Shown: positions 11,250 through 23,200 of the stretch, piece by piece
Layout: the number at the start of each line of letters is the position of its first letter
Position numbering within the stretch: the first letter of the stretch is position 1
Assembly: GCA_965240325.2 (NCBI GenBank)
Contig: OZ251228.1
Location: forward strand, 496,001-560,000
DNA from: Rebecca billardiae RCC1528
Lineage: Eukaryota > Haptophyta
Length of the DNA stretch: 64,000 nt
Direction of reading: 5' to 3'
Position numbers and translations under genes: made by a program
Notes under the pieces: generated by a model
Database searches by the model: none
What the model saw: the letters and a program-made list of their open reading frames with translations, nothing else
What the model was told of the DNA's origin: nothing

Positions 11250-12419
11250 ATGCCCCAGCGTGCGAGGAGGTGCGCGCGTCGGTGGCCCGTCAGGCACGCG
11301 CTGCTGCTCTTGGCCGGCGCGGCGCGCGCAGCACACTGGCCGCTGCCACCTGCGTACAGCCCGCCAGCGCCGGCCAGGCTGTGCAACGCCACGCGCGACG
11401 TCGAGTGCCGCGGCTTCACGTTCATCCACATTGGCAAGGCTGGCGGTGACAGCGTGCACATCGCCCTGCAGCGCGTGTGCGAGCTCGGGCTGGCGAACGT
11501 CTATGTCGACCTGCACACGTGTGACAAGGCGCGATGGGGCGTTGTCGAGTGGCAAAAGGACTGGGGCACGATGGTCTACACGAATGGTCCCATCTATGGC
11601 GAGGGCGACTACGAATCGTTCTGTGAGGCGGAGAAGGAAGAGATCCGGAGGCAAGCGGGCGGCGTGCCGCCGGCGTGGATACGCACCGGCCGCGGCGGCG
11701 AGCTGGTGCGCTCGCTCCCGGTGATCCTGTGGCTGCGCGACCCGATCAGCCGGCTGACCGCGTGCTGGAACTTCTTTCTCAACCTGCACTCGTGGCGCGA
11801 GTGGAAGCACGCGATGGCCGCACAGAACCAGAGCATCTACACGCCGCGCGGCACGCTCATCCGGCGCTCAGAGGTGGTGCGCTGGCTCAAGCAGGCCGCG
11901 GCGCCGATCGGGCTGCACGACCGCAACCAGGCTCGCGACCTCAACACTGTGCTCTTTGCGTTGCAGCAGCACCGCAACGACTCGCTGCTCGCGGCCAAAG
12001 GCGCCTTCCGGCACGTCGACCACGCCATGACCGGCATCAACTTCTACGTGGGCGGGCTGCGCGGGCTGCGTGGGATCAAGCGGAACCTTCTCTTCGTCGG
12101 CACGACCGAGACGATGATGCAGAGCTGGGAGGGCCTCGTCGACGTGCTCGTGCACACGCTCGGCTGGGGCAAGGCGCTGCCGCCGAACACGACGACCGCC
12201 AGCCTCGTGCTGCCGCACACGCACAGCTCGAGCAGCGGCCGGCGACAGCACGTGCTCAACGCGAGCTCGGTCGCGTTCGCGCGCCGGATGTACCTCGATG
12301 ACTACAAGTGCATCGACTGGCTGGTGAGCGAGCGCTTCCTCCCGTTCGAGTACTTGGACATCGTCCACAACGACTCCAAGGTCTACAAGTACGACACGCC
12401 GCCGAAGGAGATCGAATAG
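11250..12419 (+). CDS. Sulfotransferase family protein (type II membrane or secreted)
   Basis: 389 residues. The chosen Met starts MPQRARRCARRWPVRHALLLL, a basic stretch plus hydrophobic segment typical of a Golgi signal anchor. FTFIHIGKAGGDSVHIAL fits the 5'-phosphosulfate-binding loop of PAPS-dependent sulfotransferases. VILWLRDPISRLTACWNFF fits the 3'-phosphate-binding motif, RDPxxR with a following helix. The C-terminal half includes NLLFVGTTETM, seen in carbohydrate sulfotransferases. Asn-x-Ser/Thr sites are present. By family it transfers sulfate from PAPS to a glycan in the Golgi lumen; the acceptor is unknown. A 47-residue N-terminal extension to 11109 is open but unlikely to be real. 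Confidence 0.75.
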   Translation: MPQRARRCARRWPVRHALLLLAGAARAAHWPLPPAYSPPAPARLCNATRDVECRGFTFIHIGKAGGDSVHIALQRVCELGLANVYVDLHTCDKARWGVVEWQKDWGTMVYTNGPIYGEGDYESFCEAEKEEIRRQAGGVPPAWIRTGRGGELVRSLPVILWLRDPISRLTACWNFFLNLHSWREWKHAMAAQNQSIYTPRGTLIRRSEVVRWLKQAAAPIGLHDRNQARDLNTVLFALQQHRNDSLLAAKGAFRHVDHAMTGINFYVGGLRGLRGIKRNLLFVGTTETMMQSWEGLVDVLVHTLGWGKALPPNTTTASLVLPHTHSSSSGRRQHVLNASSVAFARRMYLDDYKCIDWLVSERFLPFEYLDIVHNDSKVYKYDTPPKEIE

Positions 12420-13378
12420 CCAGAGGCGAGGGCTCCCACGGGCGACGCGAGCGCGAGCACAATGTCATCCCTCATAATGTCAGAGTCGTGACTTGGGCTC
12501 GATCCAGGGCCCGTCTTTTACTTGACCTTGTGCCGCCTGGCGTCAGATCGGGGCGTCAAGGGTCAATACTCAATAGTAACACGGAGACATTAGCTACCGA
12601 GTTAGTTACACTGATGTCTGATCCCGCACTGTCACTACTACTAGGCTCGGATCCGCACCCGCGGGCCGCACCGCACGTGTGTCAATGCGCCCGATTCACG
12701 ACTCAACGAGTACTTAGCGCTAGCCGCCTCGACGGCCTGGCGCCGCCTTGAAGCGACTCGAGACTCGAGAGTCGAGTCAATCATGTCCGTGGGCCTCATC
12801 AGTGCCGATCAGATGAGACGCATGAGACCGATATGCTGACTGTGAGTACTCACAGTATAGTGTCGAGTAAACTGACATAGTAGTCGTAGTACCGGTATAT
12901 GTATATATATATATATATAGTACGCGGTAGTAACTATACGCACGACTACTGTCTGACCTCGGGAGCTCCGGACGAGTGAGCTCGAACCGCCGCCGCCGTC
13001 CGAGGAGTCAGGGGCCGACTCGGGGCAGACGTACCGGGTGCCCCGTGCCGCGTGCGACTGCGAGTGCACCGCGGGGCGGCGTCACTAGCCTGTAGAGTGT
13101 AGTCCGACTCGAGGCCCGGGGCCGGCGGCCCTGGTCCGGCGGGCCGCCGTCAGAGACAGCGGACAGCGTTGGCGCGGTAGAGACAGCGGACAGCGTTGGC
13201 GCGGTGTGACCGGGCGACCGGCAGCGCGCCGATCTATACGGTCTGACACTAGTGAGCCTGACACTACGGATTGGACCCGGCTTCCCATCAATCCCAGCCC
13301 CAGGGACCCAGGGGCCGCTACCGGGGGCAGACCGCCACCCACCGTGTGGCGTGTTGGTCACGACGCGAGTGCTCGGCG
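12420..13378. other. Intergenic region with simple repeats
   Basis: This contains a TA dinucleotide run at about 12896-12919, a small self-complementary stretch near 12755-12778 (gactcgag and variants) and the 27-bp tandem repeat listed separately. No protein-coding signal is visible. It lies between the ends of two convergent genes, so it should hold both 3' regions. Confidence 0.5.
13152..13205. repeat. 27-bp perfect tandem repeat, two copies
   Basis: The unit begins agagacagcggacagcg and ends cgcggt. It occurs at 13152-13178 and again immediately at 13179-13205 without a mismatch. Its function is unknown. Confidence 0.9.
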
Positions 13379-14050
13379 CTATAGCCCAAGCGACCGTCGC
13401 AGCTCAGCTTCGTAGTCGCTGGAAACCGCCAGGTAGCCGCTAGCAGCTGTGAAAAGCACCTCGTGCCCAGCCTTGAGCGCGTCTGCAAGTGATGTGTCAA
13501 GAGCAAGGCCGAGTGCGTCCAGCGATTCAAAGCCGTCGATCCCGGGCCACCACTCGCGCCGCCTGCGAAGAAAGCAAAAGTGCAGCTCACCCAGCGGCCA
13601 GATGGAAGACGGGGCGCCCCATCTCGTCGCGATGCTTACGTCAGAGATCGCCAGGTGCCCATTTGCAGGTGTCACGAGGGCATGCATGGCATCCAAGGCA
13701 TCGGCAGCCCGCGCAAATTCGGCCGCCGCACGGGCAGAGCCATACGTGTCCTCTAGAAGAAGATCTGCCTTCGGGACGGGAACGATCCAGCAGCCGGGGC
13801 AGCCCTCGCCCCGAAGCAGCATGTGCCCATCCGCGGCACGACAGGCTGCAAGGAGGGCGGCGGACTCCCGCGGGATCAGGTCGACTGCTTCGGCCAGGCT
13901 TACCTCCCGGCGTGCCTGACGGTCCGAGAGTGGCCAGGGCATCGGCACCATTCCCGTGGCGGCGAGTGCCGCCGAGCTGAGCGCGTCGCGTCGGACCACT
14001 GCCTCTGTGAGCGTGATCACCATGAAGGAGAGCAAGTCCGCCACCGCCAT
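13379..14050 (-). CDS. Hypothetical protein, possible heme/cofactor-free soluble protein of unknown family
   Basis: 223 residues from the Met at 14050 (MAVADLLSFMVITLTEAVV). The open frame extends upstream to 14203, but that extra part is Arg/Ser-rich and not domain-like. Composition is balanced, with helices and motifs such as DLIPRESAALLAACRAADGH, CPGCWIVPVPKADLLLEDTY and HFCFLRRRREWWPG. I recognise no family. There is a single CPGC pair that might be a redox or metal site. It is transcribed away from the secreted-protein gene, with 197 bp between start codons. The coding call rests on frame quality only. Confidence 0.55.
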   Translation of the reverse strand: MAVADLLSFMVITLTEAVVRRDALSSAALAATGMVPMPWPLSDRQARREVSLAEAVDLIPRESAALLAACRAADGHMLLRGEGCPGCWIVPVPKADLLLEDTYGSARAAAEFARAADALDAMHALVTPANGHLAISDVSIATRWGAPSSIWPLGELHFCFLRRRREWWPGIDGFESLDALGLALDTSLADALKAGHEVLFTAASGYLAVSSDYEAELRRSLGL

Positions 14051-14247
14051 TGCTGCGGTTGGCCTCTGTCCGGAGCTCCGGCTCCGCCACCTGAAAGCGT
14101 CGCTTGGCTGGCTTGGCAGCCGTCCGCTCGCGAGCTGGTTTGCCTCACGCTCCCGCCGCGGCTCGTCAGGCAGGAGCCCTCGGTGGCCGTCAGCCGCCAA
14201 CACCCCACAGCAGCCGGGCGCGAAGAGGCGCAGCGGCTGGAAGCATC
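14051..14247. promoter_or_regulatory. Inferred bidirectional promoter between divergent genes
   Basis: The two start codons at 14050 (minus) and 14248 (plus) face away from each other across 197 bp, so both promoters must overlap here if both models are right. No TATA box or known motif is seen. Confidence 0.35.
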
Positions 14248-14814
14248 ATGCTCGCCGGCGCTCTCCTCTACCTCGCCGTGGGCTTGCCAGCGCCCATCCC
14301 GCTGACGACGAATGCATGTGAGATCATCGACCTCGACGAGCGGCTGTGCTCTTGCACCGACCTCCTGCACCAGAAGTTTGTCGTCGACTGCGAAGTGCCG
14401 CTGCACATCAAGGCGCTGAACTTCTCCGACACGTTCGGCATCAAAATCATTGCGGACCCATGCGACGAGCCAGCGTCGCTCAAGATCGACGTCGTCGAGA
14501 AGATGTTCGGCATCGACTTCCCCATCGAAAAGATCGTCGCCGGCACCGAGCTGCTCACGCCCATCCCGGGGCTGTCGATGAGCATCCCGAACGTCGGCGA
14601 TGCGGCCATCGACCTCGACCTCGCATTCGGTGGCGACATCGACGAGATCGAGTTGAAGGCGGGCATCAACGCTTGCGTCAAGTCGAGCGGCGAAACAATC
14701 TGCGGGCAGGACATCCCGTACCTGCAGGACATCCTTCCGATCTGGGTGATCGATGGCAAGTACGACTTTGGCCACGTGTGTGGGAAAAGCGAGCCACTGG
14801 CGGCTGCGGAGTGA
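14248..14814 (+). CDS. Small secreted eight-cysteine protein, unknown family
   Basis: 188 residues starting MLAGALLYLAVGLPAPIPL, a good signal peptide. The mature part has eight Cys (NAC, LCSC, VDC, DPC, NAC, TIC and HVC contexts), enough for four disulfides. Hydrophobic/acidic alternation such as LKIDVVEKMFGIDFPIEKI and AAIDLDLAFGGDIDEIELK suggests a beta-rich lipid-binding-like fold, but I recognise no family. The frame extends upstream to 14104, but that sequence is low-complexity; the signal peptide decides the start. It is probably extracellular. Confidence 0.65.
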   Translation: MLAGALLYLAVGLPAPIPLTTNACEIIDLDERLCSCTDLLHQKFVVDCEVPLHIKALNFSDTFGIKIIADPCDEPASLKIDVVEKMFGIDFPIEKIVAGTELLTPIPGLSMSIPNVGDAAIDLDLAFGGDIDEIELKAGINACVKSSGETICGQDIPYLQDILPIWVIDGKYDFGHVCGKSEPLAAAE

Positions 14815-17292
14815 GCCCGATGCCTTTGGTCTGCCACCAGCATGGGGCGGGACGGGCCCTGGCTGCGCCCGCTGGTCGCTGGCGTGCTTCGCAGCACGGG
14901 CTACGAGCGGGTGCACTAGCCAGAGAGTGAGCCTGCGCAATTCAGCAAGCTATACGGGCTGCGTTCCGCCGGACTTGAATTCAGTAAGACGATTCTGCGC
15001 GCACGGTCACTGCGTAGAATATAATACGTTGCCGCCCCTGCGACGTCGCACTTGTGAACGACATAGGGGGTCCATCAGATGCGGTGGCGCCCACGACTTT
15101 ATTCCGATTGGCGGTGCGCATTATGATGGCGGTGCAGGACTTCACTGACTTATTGGCTCAGCCTCTGGTAACTGTCACTGAGCCGCCGCCGCGCGCGGGT
15201 GGCCGCGGTGACTCTGGCCAGCGCGGTGGGCTTCAGACGACCGCCGGCTGAAAGCAGTCGCTCGTCAAGTCCGCGCCGGTTACTATTGCGACTATGATGA
15301 GTTACTATTATATATAGTCCTGATCAGCTCGCTACGGCCATCATGTCGGTCAATGATCACTCCTCGCCGTTGACCAGTCGCGCACACGCTGCACATGCAC
15401 GTATTATTAATTATTCACACTGCACTACAGTGTCTGGACGGCGGTCGCACGACTACTGCGCAGTCAACATCTTGGTCGTCCGACTGACGGGTTGTGGGGT
15501 CAGACGGAACATTGAGTGGTCGTCATCGTCTGCACCGCCGCAAGACATACCGTACTGTACCTAAGAGGTCGGCATGGACGGAGTCAGAAGGGCGTGATAT
15601 CCTGGTCCCTACTTGCCCTTTCTCCCCATGCGCAGCCTCACTGGCGCTGGTCACACGATGACGTGGAGTACGTGGACTTGGACGCGAGAGTGGTCGAAAA
15701 GTCGGAAAGGAAGCTGGCACTCATGCCCACGCGCTCGTACGGCCGCACCAACCTGCCTACGCCATGCCCCGGTGACCCGGCGGCCGTGGCGCGGGGCCCT
15801 AGGATCGACATGGGACGCGCATTCACGCCCGCCATGGCTTCCTTTCCGAAGTGGAAAACTTCACCTGGACCACCTTTACTCCTAAATGGTTGTACCAGAA
15901 ACACCAAATATGAGCTTAGGATGCTATATTTCATGAACAGTGTAAAGAACAGCTGGCGCCGCGCGGCGTCGGTCGTCACGTCTTCGTATTCACTATACGA
16001 CGTCACACGATGATGAGCCCGTTATTCCCTCCGCGACGGTGCCAGTCCGCGCCAGTCGCAGCTGGCAGCAGGCCCGCAAGGGCCAGAGATGAGTACCCGT
16101 GGCTCAGTGCGCCCGCGCCCGCAGTCGTGTAGTGTTTTTGCTGACTATAGTCTTGAACCCCGGCAGCACTGTTGGACAAGCAGCTCTGAGCGCAGGTACG
16201 CAGCTCAGGCGGCGTCCGGCCCGCAGCTGCTGGCTTACTGCACTCAGTATATTACTGCTTTAGACGTCGCTGCCGTCTGCTGACGACTGGACTAGCTAGT
16301 AACCTAATTACGACTCGGTCCCAGACATGATGATGATTAGGCGGGCGCCGTTCTGATTCCGTAATGACGATGACAACACGTGTCATTCATCTTTCAAAGT
16401 TCAGGAATCAGGTCGACGACCCCGCGGTCGCAGACGCCCGGTTACAGTGAGGCTCACAGAGGCCGCGGGCTCAGACGCGGCATACCGATAGTGATACTGT
16501 ACCGCGTACTCTAGCAGCAGCCCGGCGGCGGCGGACTCCCGGGTTTAGCACCGTCAGCAGCACGATTGCCGTGAGTGAGAGGCAGATCCGCTCTCTAGCC
16601 CCCTGGTGCGCTCTGTGGACAGCGTTTACATCCGTCCTCTGCGTCGTCCCCGCGCTTGGTGGTCTGTCTTGAGGCGTCTCTAGACGGAGTACTTGGCTGA
16701 CCCGCGGCGGCTGCATGACTGTGGCGTGTGTCGACTCAAAGCGTGCGTGGGCAGTACGTCCTCAGGGTGCGGGCGCGCGCGCACGCCTGGTCGCAGTATG
16801 CATATGCCTATGCGACACCTACTAGCTGTACGGGTCTGGGTCCTGCACGGTCGTCAAGCGAACGCAGTGCACGTGCGAGCGTGCTGGAGAACCGGCCGGT
16901 GCGCCATGAAGCAGTACAGCTGCCTGAGCTTGTGCGCCTTAGTAAACAGTAGTGCTATTTATGGACGGTCCTTGGCAACAACCACAAGTACCAAGCCATT
17001 TATGTGAAATAATAAGGGCGACTTTATGATAGTGGAGCTGCGATCATTCAGTACTCATCAAACTCACGTCAACAATGAACGACTTTACCCGCAATAATGT
17101 AATGGGGGGATTAGGGCCCACTGCTTCCGAGAGCAGATTAGTAAAGCGCGGGTAACCAGTCTATCCACGCGGGAACCAGTCTATCCATCACGCATCCACT
17201 GTGATACTCGCGGCTTCCTTCAGATCGAGCCCAGGTGCACCGAGGTGCGCCACGACCGAGGAGAGCAAGTGGGCGGCCCGCCCCCACTTACC
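14815..17292. other. Gene-free region before the giant gene
   Basis: About 2.5 kb with lower GC than the neighbours and only short, unstructured reading frames on both strands. A 14-base direct repeat (aaccagtctatcca) occurs near 17153 and 17173. It presumably includes the promoter of the giant gene. I see no RNA gene. Confidence 0.5.
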
Positions 17293-20200
17293 ATGCGACG
17301 GCGCAGGAGGGCGCTCGCTCAAGCGGCGGTGCTGCTGCTCGCAGTCGCGCCGGCTGCTGTGATCGCGCCGTACGTGAGCATCGAACGTGAGCAGAAAATC
17401 TCGGCCACGTCTGGCGGGCTCGATGCGTCCGCCGTCTCGGCGGGCGACGAGCTCGGCTGGAAAGGCCTTGCCTTTGTGGGCGACTTGGACGGCGACGGTG
17501 TGCCTGATGCGGTCGCCGGGCTGCCGATGGCATCGTCCGCCGAAGGCGCAGCGCTCGTGCTCTTCCTGCGCGCGAACGGCACCGTCCACGCCGAGCAACG
17601 CCTTGCGTCTGGCCAGAGCGGTGTGCCGGTCCTCGCGTCCGCGGGCAAGTTTGGAGCCGGCGTCGCCGCGCTCGGCGACGTCGATGGCGACGGCGTGCCG
17701 GACGTGGCGATTGGCGCGAGCGAGGCTGGCGGCGGGCGAGTGTACATGTGCTTCATGAACGCCGACGGCACCGTCAACGCCACCGAGCAGATTGGTCAGG
17801 GCTTGGGCGGCTTCACCGGCACGCTCGGCAGCTCGGACCTGTTCGGGCTCGCGCTGGCCAACGCGGGCGATCTCGACGGCGACGGGGAGCTCGAGCTGCT
17901 CGTCGGTGCGCCCAATGGTGCGGGCGCAGTGTACGTGCTCTTCACCACCAGCGCCGGCACCGTCACCTCGCACACCAAGATAGCGGCGGGCAGCGGCGGG
18001 CTGGTCGCATCACTCGGCGGCTCAGACAACTTTGGCGAAGGGCTGGCCGGGCTCGGCGACGTGAACGGCGACGGCGTGCCCGACGCGCTGGTGGGCGCGC
18101 CTGGCACGAAGGACGGCGGCAACCAGGCGGGCGCCGTGTACGTGCTCATGCTCGACGCCACCGGCGCGGTCATCGCGGAGCAGAAGATCTCAGGGGCCGC
18201 CGGTGGGCTCGTGAGCGCGCCCGATGGCTTCGACCGCTTCGGCTTTGCGGTGTCCGCACTCGGCGACCTGAACGGCGACGGCGTCGTCGACTGCGCGGTG
18301 GGCGCGGAGAGCAGCGACGACGGCCCGACCAACTCCGGCGCCGTGTACATCCTCCTCCTCACCTCCGCGGGCGCGGTGCTCGATGAGCGCAAGATCACAG
18401 AGCTGAGTGCAGACCTGACGGCCGAGCTGGCATCGGGCGACCATCTCGGGTCGGCACTGAGCGCGGCGGACGTGGGCGCAGACGGGACGGTCGATCTGCT
18501 GGTTGGCGCGTGGGGGGACAACGACGGCGGCGCTGACGCGGGAGCGATCCACCTGTGGCACCTCAACGCCTGGCGACCGCCGTCGCCACCGCCATCACCA
18601 CCACCGCCGGCGGCGCCGCCACCGAGCCCGCCGCCGAGCCCGCCGCCGTCGCCACCGCCTGCCCCGCCACCACCGAGCCCGCCGCCATCACCACCGCCAT
18701 CACCACCGCCATCACCACCGCCGCCGAGCCCGCCGCCGGCCCCGGGCCAGTACGTGGCGACGCTGCTGCTCGAGGGCGGCGAGTGCGACTCCGAGGGCAC
18801 CAATTTTGGCCTGGAGGGCCTCGAGGAGTGCGCGGCAGCCGCGGGCGCGGCTGGTTGCTCTGTCTTCATGTGGGCTCCTGATGCCACCTATTGGTTCTGC
18901 CGATGCTGCGACTCGTGGCCTGGCAGCACCACCCACGACTGGTGGGACCTCTGGAGCGTCTCGTATGTCCCCTACTCGCCGCCCTCGCCGCCGGGCGCCT
19001 GGACGGCCGAGCTGCGCGTGGAAGGGCGTGAATGTGACGAGAAGGGCTCGCGCCTTGGTGCCACGACGCTCGCGGGCTGCGCGCTGGCCGCATCGCAGAC
19101 GACGGACGCGTGCGATGTCTTCAGGTTTGCTCCTGGCGCGCCGTTGTGGGAGTGCCAGTGCTGCCACACCTGGACCGAGACACCGGGCGCGCACGCCTAC
19201 TGGAAGCTGTGGACGTTGACGTACGACGCGATTGGGCCGCCGCCGAGCCCGCCCGCCCCGCCGCCGGGCCTGCCACCGAGCCCGCCGCCCATTCCACCAC
19301 CTCCGAGCCCGCCACCGAGCCCGCCGCCGAGCCCACCGCCCACCCCACCTCCGCCGAGCCCACCTCCAAGCCCGCCTCCGAGCCCACCGCCCGCGCCGCC
19401 GCCGCCGAACCCACCTCCGAGCCCGCCTTCGAGCCCACCGCCCGCGCCACCGCCACTGAGCCCGCCGCCATCGCCGCCGCCACCGCCACCGCCCGGGCCG
19501 CCGTCACCGAGCCCGCCGCCGAGCCCGCCGCCATCACCACCGCCGGCGCCACCACCGCCGAGCCCGCCGCCGTCACCGGCGCCATCACCGCCGCCGTCAC
19601 CACCGCCGCCGCCGCCGCCTCCGAGCCCGCCGCCGAGTCCGCCACCATCGCCGCCGCCTGCGCCACCGCCGCCGAGCCCGCCGCCGTCACCGCCGCCGTC
19701 ACCACCGCCGGCGCCGCCGCCTCCGAGCCCGCCGCCAAGCCCGCCACCATCGCCGCCGCCCGCGCCACCGCCGCCGAGCCCGCCACCGTCACCGCCGCCG
19801 TCACCACCGCCGGCGCCGCCGCCTCCGAGCCCGCCGCCGTCACCGCCGCCGTCACCACCGCCGCCGCCGCCGCCTCCGAGCCCGCCGCCGAGCCCGCCAC
19901 CATCGCCGCCGCCAGCGCCACCGCCGCCGAGCCCACCGCCGAGCCCGCCGCCATCGCCACCACCCGCGCCGCCGCCGCCGAGCCCGCCACCGTCACCGCC
20001 GCCGTCACCACCGCCGGCGCCGCCGCCTCCGAGCCCGCCGCCAAGCCCGCCACCATCGCTGCCGCCTGCGCCACCGCCGCCGAGCCCGCCGCCGAGCCCG
20101 CCGCCATCGCCACCGCCCGCGCCACCGCCGCCGAGCCCGCCACCGTCACCGCCGCCGTCACCACCACCGGCGCCGCCGCCTCCGAGCCCGCCGCCAAACC

Positions 20201-23200
20201 CGCCACCATCGCCGCCGCCCACGCCACCGCCTCCGAGCCCGCCACCGTCACCGCCGCCGTCACCACCGCCGGCGCCGCCGCCTCCGAGCCCGCCGCCAAG
20301 CCCGCCACCATCGCTGCCGCCTGCGCCACCGCCGCCGAGCCCGCCGCCGAGCCCGCCGCCATCGCCACCGCCCGCGCCACCGCCGCCGAGCCCGCCAACG
20401 TCACCGCCGCCGTCACCACCGCCGGCGCCGCCGCCTCCGAGCCCGCCGCCAAGCCCGCCACCATCGCTGCCGCCTGCGCCACCGCCGCCGAGCCCGCCGC
20501 CGAGCCCGCCGCCATCGCCACCGCCCGCGCCACCGCCGCCGAGCCCGCCACCGTCACCGCCGCCGTCACCACCGCCGGCGCCGCCGCCTCCGAGCCCGCC
20601 GCCGAGCCCGTCACCATCGCCGCCGCCCACGCCACCGCCTCCGAGCCCGCCACCGTCACCGCCGCCATCGCCACCGCCCGCGCCACCGCCGCCGAGCCCG
20701 CCACCGTCACCGCCGCCGTCACCACCACCGGCGCCGCCGCCTCCGAGCCCGCCGCCAAGCCCGCCACCATCGCTGCCGCCTGCGCCACCGCCGCCGAGCC
20801 CGCCGCCGAGCCCGCCGCCATCGCCACCGCCCGCGCCACCGCCGCCGAGCCCGCCACCGTCACCGCCGCCGTCACCACCACCGGCGCCGCCGCCTCCGAG
20901 CCCGCCGCCAAGCCCGCCACCATCGCCGCCGCCTGCGCCACCGCCGCCGAGCCCGCCGCCGAGCCCGCCGCCATCGCCACCGCCCGCGCCACCGCCGCCG
21001 AGCCCGCCACCGTCACCATCGCCGCCGTCACCACCACCGGCGCCGCCGCCTCCGAGCCCGCCGCCAAGCCCGCCACCATCGCCGCCGCCTGCGCCACCGC
21101 CGCCGAGCCCGCCGCCGAGCCCGCCGCCATCGCCACCGCCCGCGCCACCGCCGCCGAGCCCGCCACCGTCACCGCCGCCGTCACCACCACCGGCGCCGCC
21201 GCCTCCGAGCCCGCCGCCAAGCCCGCCACCATCGCCGCCGCCCACGCCACCGCCGCCGAGCCCGCCGCCGAGCCCGCCGCCATCGCCACCGCCCGCCCCA
21301 CCGCCACCGAGCCTGCCGCCGAGCCCGCCGCCATCGCCGCCGCCCGCGCCACCGCCACCGAGCCCGCCGCCGATCCCGCCGCCATCGCCACCGCCCGCGC
21401 CACCGCCACCGAGCCCGCCGCCGAGCCCACCGCCATCGCCGCCGCCCGCGCCACCGCCACCGAGCCCGCCGCCGATCCCGCCGCCATCGCCGCCGCCCAC
21501 GCCACCGCCACCGAGCCCGCCGCCGAGCCTGCCGCCATCGCCACCGCCCGCTGGCGAGCCCTGCGGCGGCTCGGGCAAGGGCAAGGGCGGTGGTGCCTGC
21601 CCGCCGCCACCACCCTCGCCGCCGCCGCCATCACCACCGCCGAGCCCGCCGCCGAGCGCGCCACCATCGCCACCGCCACCGAGCCCGCCTCCGAGCCCAC
21701 CGCCGAGCCCGCCACCATCGCCACCGCCACCGAGCCCGCCGCCGAGCCCGCCTCCGTCGCCGCCACCATCGCCACCGCCACCAAGCCTGCCGCCGAGCCC
21801 GCCTCCGTCGCCGCCACCGGCGCCACCGCCACCAAGCCCGCCGCCAAGCCCGCTGCCGAGCCCGCCACCATCACCACCGCCACCGAGCCCGCCTCCGAGC
21901 CCGCCTCCGTCGCCCCCACCATCGCCGCCGCCGCCGAGCCTGCCGCCGAGCCCGCCTCCGTCGCCCCCACCATCGCCACCGCCGCCGAGCCCGCCACCGT
22001 CACCGCCGCCGTCGCCCCCACCATCGCCACCGCCGCCGAGCCCGCCTCCGAGCCCGCCTCCGTCGCCACCACCCGCGCCACCGCCACCGGGCCCGCCGCC
22101 AAGCCCGCCGCCGAGCCCGCCACCATCGCCACCGCCACCGAGCCCGCCTCCGAGCCCGCCTCCGTCGCCCCCACCATCGCCACCGCCACCAAGCCTGCCG
22201 CCGAGCCCGCCTCCGTCGCCCCCACCATCGCCACCGCCACCAAGCCTGCCGCCGAGCCCGCCTCCGTCGCCCCCACCATCGCCACCGCCACCAAGCCCGC
22301 CGCCGAACCCGCCTCCGTCGCCCCCACCATCGCCGCCGCCACCAAGCCTGCCGCCGAGCCCTCCTCCGTCGCCCCCACCATCGCCACCGCCACCACGCCT
22401 GCCGCCGAGCCCACCTCCGTCGCCCCCACCATCGCCACCGCCACCGAGCCCGCCACCGTCACCGCCGCCATCGCCCCCACCATCGCCACCGCCACCGAGC
22501 CCGCCGCCGAGCCCGCCGCCGAGCCCGCCACCATCGCCACCGCCACCAAGCCCGCCGCCGAACCCGCCTCCGTCGCCCCCACCATCGCCACCGCCGCCGA
22601 GCCGGCCACCGTCACCGCCGCCGTTGCCCCCACCATCGCCACCGCCACCGAGCCCGCCGCCGAGCCCGCCGCCGAGCCCGCCACCATCGCCACCGCCACC
22701 AAGCCTGCCGCCGAACCCGCCTCCGTCGCCCCCACCATCGCCACCGCCGCCGAGCCCGCCACCGTCACCGCCGCCGTCGCCCCCACCATCGCCACCGCCA
22801 CCGAGCCCGCCGCCGAGCCCGCCTCCGTCGCCCCCACCATCGCCACCGCCACCAAGCCTGCCGCCGAGCCCGCCTCCGTCGCCCCCACCATCGCCACCGC
22901 CGCCGAGCCCGCCACCGTCACCGCCTCCGTCGCCCCCACCATCGCCACCGCCACCGAGCCCGCCGCCGAGCCCGCCGCCGAGCCCGCCACCATCGCCACC
23001 GCCACCAAGCCTGCCGCCGAACCCGCCTCCGTCGCCCCCACCATCGCCACCGCCACCAAGCCCGCCGCCGAACCCGCCTCCGTCGCCCCCACCATCGCCA
23101 CCGCCGCCGAGCCCGCCACCGTCACCGCCGCCGTCGCCCCCACCATCGCCACCGCCACCGAGCCCGCCGCCGAGCCCGCCGCCGAGCCCGCCACCATCGC

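Noticed and set aside
14815-17292. Several 60-165 codon frames in this interval
   Set aside because: Short, unstructured and overlapping on both strands in lower-GC DNA. None has a signal peptide or family motif.
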